The notes under the pieces are model-generated. The model was not told the origin of the DNA and searched no databases. It saw nothing but the letters and a program-made list of their open reading frames with translations. This document shows, piece by piece, positions 7,665 to 10,974 of a stretch of 10,974 nucleotides of DNA. The position numbers were made by a program, and so were the translations under genes. Position 1 is the stretch's first letter. Each line of letters opens with the position of its first letter. The stretch is from Lachnospiraceae bacterium. Its GTDB lineage: Bacteria; Bacillota; Clostridia; Lachnospirales; Lachnospiraceae. The stretch covers positions 1 through 10,974 of the forward strand of contig CAAEAB010000054.1 of NCBI GenBank assembly GCA_900753685.1, read 5' to 3'.

Positions 7665-8313
7665 CACAAATTTCCTGATAGCGGGTAAGCGCGTCCTCCA
7701 GGTTGGCAAAGCACATCAGCTTGCCCCCAAAGAGAACCGCAGCGTTATCGCAGTTTTTACGTATTGTTGAAACGCTATGTGAAACGACGATGAGTGTTGA
7801 ACTGGCTTTGCGTTCCTGAAAAACGCGCTCGCCTTTGGCTTGAAAGGCCGCGTCGCCCACGGAATAGGCTTCGTCGATGAGATAAAAATCGAAACCGATG
7901 GCCATGCTGAGGCCGAACGCCAGCTTGGATTTCATACCTGACGAGTACGTGCGCACCGGCATATCCATATATGGGCCCAGCTCCGAAAAATCTTCCACGA
8001 ACTCAGTTACTTTCCGGATATCGGAACCATAGATGCGGGAAGTGAAGCGCAAATTCTCCCGACCCGTGAGGCTCCCGTGGAAACCTCCCGCAAAGCCGAT
8101 GGGCCACGACACCCGGCTTTTGCGGACGACCTTTCCGCTGTCGGGGAGTTCCGCGCCGCCGATGATCCGCATGAGCGTCGACTTCCCAGCCCCATTGAGG
8201 CCGAGAATCCCCATGTTCTCACCGGGACGGAAGGTTATGTTCACATCATCGAGCACAACCTTTTTCCCTCGGGGGAGGGGATAGGACTTGGCAATGTTAT
8301 GCAACGCAATCAT
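7648..8313 (-). CDS. kpsT: Capsule export ABC transporter ATP-binding protein KpsT
   Basis: KpsT is the ATPase that powers capsule export through KpsM. The 221 residues match the family length (about 220). Walker A is GLNGAGKST at 38-46, the signature YSSGMKSK is at 123-130, Walker B is FYLIDEA at 143-149 with catalytic E148, and the switch His is H179 in VVSHS. The ATG at 8313 overlaps the kpsM stop as ATGA and has AGAGGG about seven bases upstream. An in-frame upstream extension would overlap kpsM by 52 bp and adds residues not expected for this family. The four-base overlap suggests translational coupling with kpsM, consistent with assembly of a 2:2 complex. Confidence 0.96.
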   Translation of the reverse strand: MIALHNIAKSYPLPRGKKVVLDDVNITFRPGENMGILGLNGAGKSTLMRIIGGAELPDSGKVVRKSRVSWPIGFAGGFHGSLTGRENLRFTSRIYGSDIRKVTEFVEDFSELGPYMDMPVRTYSSGMKSKLAFGLSMAIGFDFYLIDEAYSVGDAAFQAKGERVFQERKASSTLIVVSHSVSTIRKNCDNAAVLFGGKLMCFANLEDALTRYQEICDAQKR

Positions 8314-9080
8314 TGCTCGGCCCTCTTGCGCGCATAACGCTCCAACAATCCGCCAAGGCACAACGAAACCACGCAGAACGCCACAATGTAGAGGTAATCG
8401 TAAGTGGGAGCCACGTATCCGCGCGATAAGCTCTGACGCAGCAATTCAATGAGCTGCATGACCGGGTTGAGCAGCAGGATGTCCGCAATGTTCTTTGGAA
8501 ACATCGAAACGGAAAAGAAAATGCCCGATGCAAAGAACAAGATGCGCAGTATCATGGGCACGATTTTCTCCAACGTCGGCCAAAAGACCGCCAATGAAGC
8601 GCACAGCATCCCGCAGCCGAGCCCGAGCAAAGGCGTCAGAAGGAATGCGGCGAAAAGCCCCGTCCAGTCGGAGACATAAAGGGATGTGCCACAAAAGGCC
8701 GCAATGCCTGTAATCACGCATCCGGAAGAAAGCTGCGTCCCCCACACGACAACGGTCCGGGAGAGCATCAAATCAAGCGGCGTTACCTGCGGAAAGGTTA
8801 AAAGCGCCTTGTTGCCGCTGACCGCACTCATACATTTGGTAAGCGTTTCGCTGAATGTGGCCCAGAGGCCAAACCCCGCAAGCAGGAACATCAAAACGGA
8901 CATGCCGTGCGGAGCCCGCGCCCCGGCTATCTCCCGTATCCCCCAGAATATCCCGATGCCGAACATCGTCTGGATCACAGCCCACAGATACCCGAGCCGC
9001 GACGAGCCATAGAGCGTATGCACTTCACGGAGGATCAGGGCCATAATCACCCTTCCCTGCACAATCCAACCCGACGACAT
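8310..9080 (-). CDS. kpsM: Capsule export ABC transporter permease KpsM
   Basis: KpsM is the membrane subunit (ABC-2 type) through which capsule on its lipid anchor leaves the cytoplasm. The 256 residues match E. coli KpsM (258). The N-terminal cytoplasmic segment has the family pattern ALILREVHTLYGSSRLGYLW (14-33), followed by about six hydrophobic stretches near 31-51, 61-80, 106-130, 142-167, 173-193 and 229-247. The sequence PVMQLIELLRQSL at 206-218 is the usual segment before the last helix. The ATG lies three bases past the lipoprotein stop with GAGG about six bases upstream. The C-terminus (RYARKRAEQ) is basic and cytoplasmic. Confidence 0.95.
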   Translation of the reverse strand: MSSGWIVQGRVIMALILREVHTLYGSSRLGYLWAVIQTMFGIGIFWGIREIAGARAPHGMSVLMFLLAGFGLWATFSETLTKCMSAVSGNKALLTFPQVTPLDLMLSRTVVVWGTQLSSGCVITGIAAFCGTSLYVSDWTGLFAAFLLTPLLGLGCGMLCASLAVFWPTLEKIVPMILRILFFASGIFFSVSMFPKNIADILLLNPVMQLIELLRQSLSRGYVAPTYDYLYIVAFCVVSLCLGGLLERYARKRAEQ

Positions 9081-9083
9081 GGA

Positions 9084-9440
9084 TTACCTCGGCAGCGGCT
9101 CAAAAATCGGTTCCACAAGCGTCCACTCTTCCGAAGGCCGGCGGCAAACGGCAACCGTCATTTCCCTGTGGGGATCCGTCAATGTGGCCCTGCGGCACAG
9201 CATCCGGAGCCCGGAAACATACGGACGCCCCACTGAAACCTCAGCGGGCCCTCCAAAAGGCGTTTTCTCGACGGAAGCAATGGTTCCTTCCATCTGTTCC
9301 CCAAGCTGGCTGGCGAATCCGGCATACCTGGTTTCCTGCGCCGCAACCCCGCTCTTTTCCCCGCGTCCGCCCTGCTGCAAAGCGCATCCGCAAACGACCG
9401 TCAGGCATCCCACCATCAGGCAACGCAACATCGTAGACAT
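9084..9440 (-). CDS. Small lipoprotein of unknown function within the kps operon
   Basis: This 118-residue protein begins with a short basic/hydrophobic signal (MSTMLRCLMVGCLTVVCGC) and a lipobox VCG|C, giving a lipidated Cys at 19. The mature part starts with a Gln/Gly-rich flexible stretch; the C-terminal half has GRPYVSGLRMLCRR, AVCRRPSEEWTLVEPIFEP, two Cys (82 and 99) that could pair, and a conserved-looking Trp (106). The Gly-x-x-Cys-Arg ... Cys ... Trp pattern is faintly reminiscent of the C-terminal domain of 17-kDa surface antigens, but I cannot assign it. Its ATG overlaps the kpsF stop by one base (TGATG) with GGGGG upstream; a TTG three bases earlier and an ATG three codons later are alternative starts. 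Its place between kpsF and kpsM suggests a periplasmic or outer-membrane role in capsule export or anchoring, which is inference. E. coli kps region 1 has no such gene. Confidence 0.75.
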   Translation of the reverse strand: MSTMLRCLMVGCLTVVCGCALQQGGRGEKSGVAAQETRYAGFASQLGEQMEGTIASVEKTPFGGPAEVSVGRPYVSGLRMLCRRATLTDPHREMTVAVCRRPSEEWTLVEPIFEPLPR

Positions 9441-10390
9441 CAATTAACCCCCGCCCGCAGGCAGTCATGAACACTCAAAATGCCGACGGGTTCTCCGCCC
9501 CGCGCAACATACAAGCTGGTAATTTTGCTGGACTGCATGATCCCCAGCGCCTTGGCGGCAAGGCAATGCTCATCGACCGTGATCGGATTCCGGCTCATGA
9601 CCCGTTCGGCGGTCAGCCCCAACAGACCGCCGTCCATATGCCGCCTCAGGTCTCCATCGGTAATGATGCCGACAAGGATGCCTTTCTCCATAATGCCGAC
9701 ACAGCCGAACCCTTTGCCTGTCATGATGCAGAGGATTTCCGTCATCGGACTGTCGAGGGACGCTAAAGGGAGAGCTTCTCCAACGTGCATGATCTCGCGC
9801 ACGGTCATGAGCTTCCTGCCAAGCCTTCCCCCCGGATGGAACCGATGGAAATCCTCCGCGCCGAATCCCCTTGCCTTGAGGAGGGAAAGGGCAATGGCAT
9901 CTCCGAGCGCCATTTGAAGCGTCGTCGACGTAGTGGGAGCGCATCCGATAGGGCACGCTTCCGGCTCATTGGGAAGCAACAGGACATAATCGGCGTGGCG
10001 GGCCAAAAAACTATCGCCCCGCTTCGTCACACCCGTAATCGGGATCCCATGCCGCGAAGCGAACAGGATGATATCGTTCAGCTCGGCCGTTTCGCCGGAG
10101 TTGGAAAAGGCGATGACCGCGTCATGCCGCGACATCATCCCCAAATCACCGTGGCTGGCCTCAGCGGGATGGATGAAATAGGCGGGCGAGCCAGTGGAAG
10201 CGAGGGTCGCGGCCACTTTTCGGGCTACGTGCCCGCTTTTTCCCATGCCAGAGACCGCGATGCGCCCGGAAATGGACAAAAGACAACGGATGACTTCATC
10301 GAATGAGCCATCCAAATCTTCTGCCATATGCCAAAGCGCCTCTGCCTGTTTTTTGAGAGTATCCCCGGCAAAAGACACAAAACTATTCAT
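9440..10390 (-). CDS. kpsF: Arabinose-5-phosphate isomerase KpsF (KdsD family)
   Basis: KpsF converts ribulose-5-phosphate to arabinose-5-phosphate, the first step of Kdo synthesis. The 316 residues are close to E. coli KpsF/KdsD (about 327). The SIS domain (about 30-175) shows SGMGKSGHVARK at 47-58, HPAEASHGDLGM at 74-85, FSNSGET at 95-101 and APTTSTTLQMALGD at 151-164; H80 and H185 (in HPGGRLGRKL) match active-site histidines of KdsD. Two CBS domains follow at about 200-250 (ending GIITDGDLRRHM) and 264-313 (ending GILSVHDCLRA). The ATG has a strong AAGGGGTG site six bases upstream. It is the first gene of the operon. A paralogous kdsD for LPS may exist elsewhere in the genome; that cannot be seen here. 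Confidence 0.95.
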   Translation of the reverse strand: MNSFVSFAGDTLKKQAEALWHMAEDLDGSFDEVIRCLLSISGRIAVSGMGKSGHVARKVAATLASTGSPAYFIHPAEASHGDLGMMSRHDAVIAFSNSGETAELNDIILFASRHGIPITGVTKRGDSFLARHADYVLLLPNEPEACPIGCAPTTSTTLQMALGDAIALSLLKARGFGAEDFHRFHPGGRLGRKLMTVREIMHVGEALPLASLDSPMTEILCIMTGKGFGCVGIMEKGILVGIITDGDLRRHMDGGLLGLTAERVMSRNPITVDEHCLAAKALGIMQSSKITSLYVARGGEPVGILSVHDCLRAGVN

Positions 10391-10422
10391 TCTTCACCCC
10401 TTAAAAAAGCGTAGCATTAGTT

Positions 10423-10447
10423 CCCACTCATCGATTTAATGAGTGGG
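10423..10447. promoter_or_regulatory. Perfect 9-bp inverted repeat in the kpsF leader
   Basis: CCCACTCAT (10423-10431) and ATGAGTGGG (10439-10447) are exact complements around a 7-base loop, 33-57 bases upstream of the kpsF ATG. No T-run follows immediately on either strand, so it is not a standard terminator. It could be a leader-RNA hairpin or an operator for a dimeric regulator. Confidence 0.5.
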
Positions 10448-10458
10448 TTCAAAAAATA

Positions 10459-10502
10459 AAAAACGTTCCGGAACCGAGATGAAACGGCTCTGGAACGTTT
10501 TT
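10459..10502. terminator. Bidirectional Rho-independent terminator, copy A
   Basis: The arms at 10459-10476 and 10485-10502 pair over 18 positions with one G-T wobble and one A/C mismatch around an 8-base loop. T-rich sequence follows the hairpin on both strands: TTTTTCTTTT on plus and TTTTTTATTTTTT on minus. On the minus strand it lies about 70-110 bases upstream of kpsF, so it either ends transcripts entering from upstream or acts as an attenuator. Confidence 0.8.
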
Positions 10503-10532
10503 CTTTTATACTATAAAATAAGCTAATTACAC

Positions 10533-10567
<35 letters not shown>

Positions 10568-10633
10568 ATGTGGATCGCCCGTATTTTTAAATGTAACTTG
10601 CGAAGATAAATCAACTATATCAAATTTGTAATC

Positions 10634-10662
10634 ACTCTAACATAAAGGTTTTTTTGGTGCAA
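10634..10662 (-). promoter_or_regulatory. Possible sigma70 promoter for the kpsF operon
   Basis: On the minus strand, TTGCAC (10662-10657) is 17 bases from TAGAGT (10639-10634), with TGT just before the -10 giving an extended -10. Each hexamer matches consensus only partly. If used, the transcript would start near 10627 and carry a leader of about 235 bases containing the CU repeat and both hairpins before kpsF. Confidence 0.3.
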
Positions 10663-10852
10663 CGAGGGAAAAATCTCTTTATTTTGGAGAAAAACTACTC
10701 ATAACTATCGGAAAATGCTCTTTCACAACTGCTGCAAATTCAACGAAAAATGACACGCTACTGCTTTCCTTAATCTGTCTTTATCCTACCACTCTGGAAA
10801 ACCCGCCATGCCGGTTTCCCTTCTCGGGTCCGGCGAGCGAATTCAAAAAATA

Positions 10853-10896
10853 AAAAACGTTCCGGAGCCGGGATGAAACGGCTCTGGAACGCTTTT
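10853..10896. terminator. Bidirectional Rho-independent terminator, copy B
   Basis: The arms at 10853-10870 and 10879-10896 pair with one G-T wobble and one A/C mismatch near the base, around an 8-base loop. The GAGCCG/CGGCTC part is perfectly paired here, unlike copy A. A T-rich run follows on both strands. It would insulate the locus from transcription on either side. Confidence 0.8.
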
Positions 10897-10926
10897 CTTT
10901 TATACTATAAAATAAGCTAATTACAC

Positions 10927-10974
<48 letters not shown>

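Noticed and set aside
10799..10840. GC-rich patch with overlapping short inverted repeats (GCCGG/CCGGC and ACCCG/CGGGT)
   Set aside because: The stems are only 4-5 bp and cross one another; too weak to call a terminator or structured RNA.
10641..10853. 71-codon stop-free stretch on the plus strand ending just before terminator B
   Set aside because: It has no ATG, GTG or TTG start and no ribosome site. It may be the decayed tail of a gene but is not supportable as a coding region.

Overview
This window holds the export and Kdo-synthesis end of an ABC-transporter-dependent (group 2/3-type) capsule locus from a Gram-negative bacterium. The evidence is a complete KpsMTED export set, a lipobox lipoprotein and CMP-Kdo synthesis genes. 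The KdsA belongs to the metal-dependent class. The GC-rich conserved genes and this gene order would fit Desulfovibrionaceae such as Desulfovibrio or Bilophila, but that placement is a guess. Every gene I can support lies on the minus strand, so transcription runs from right to left.

Right end (10391-10974): a non-coding region. It contains two near-identical 88-bp modules, each a bidirectional intrinsic-terminator hairpin followed by a GA dinucleotide microsatellite. The second microsatellite runs off the end of the window. Between the modules is a possible extended -10 promoter pointing at the operon. A perfect 9-bp inverted repeat lies just upstream of kpsF.

Middle (2543-10390): a tightly packed operon, kpsF - lipoprotein - kpsM - kpsT - kpsE - kpsD - kdsA - kdsB::kdsC, with gaps of 15 bp or less and several start/stop overlaps. 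KpsF, KdsA and the fused KdsB-KdsC protein together cover every step from ribulose-5-phosphate to CMP-Kdo. KpsM and KpsT form the inner-membrane ABC exporter, KpsE spans the periplasm and KpsD is the outer-membrane polysaccharide export protein. The lipoprotein is unrecognised.

Left end (1-2542): composition drops abruptly to strongly AT-rich, as is usual for a serotype-specific capsule cassette acquired by transfer. It holds a 733-residue two-domain glycosyltransferase (GT-A domain plus a KpsC/KpsS-like domain). This overlaps by ATGA the start of a second gene, which resembles a left-handed beta-helix acyltransferase and runs off the window. That gene is out of frame at a ten-base homopolymer and is a candidate phase-variable capsule modifier.
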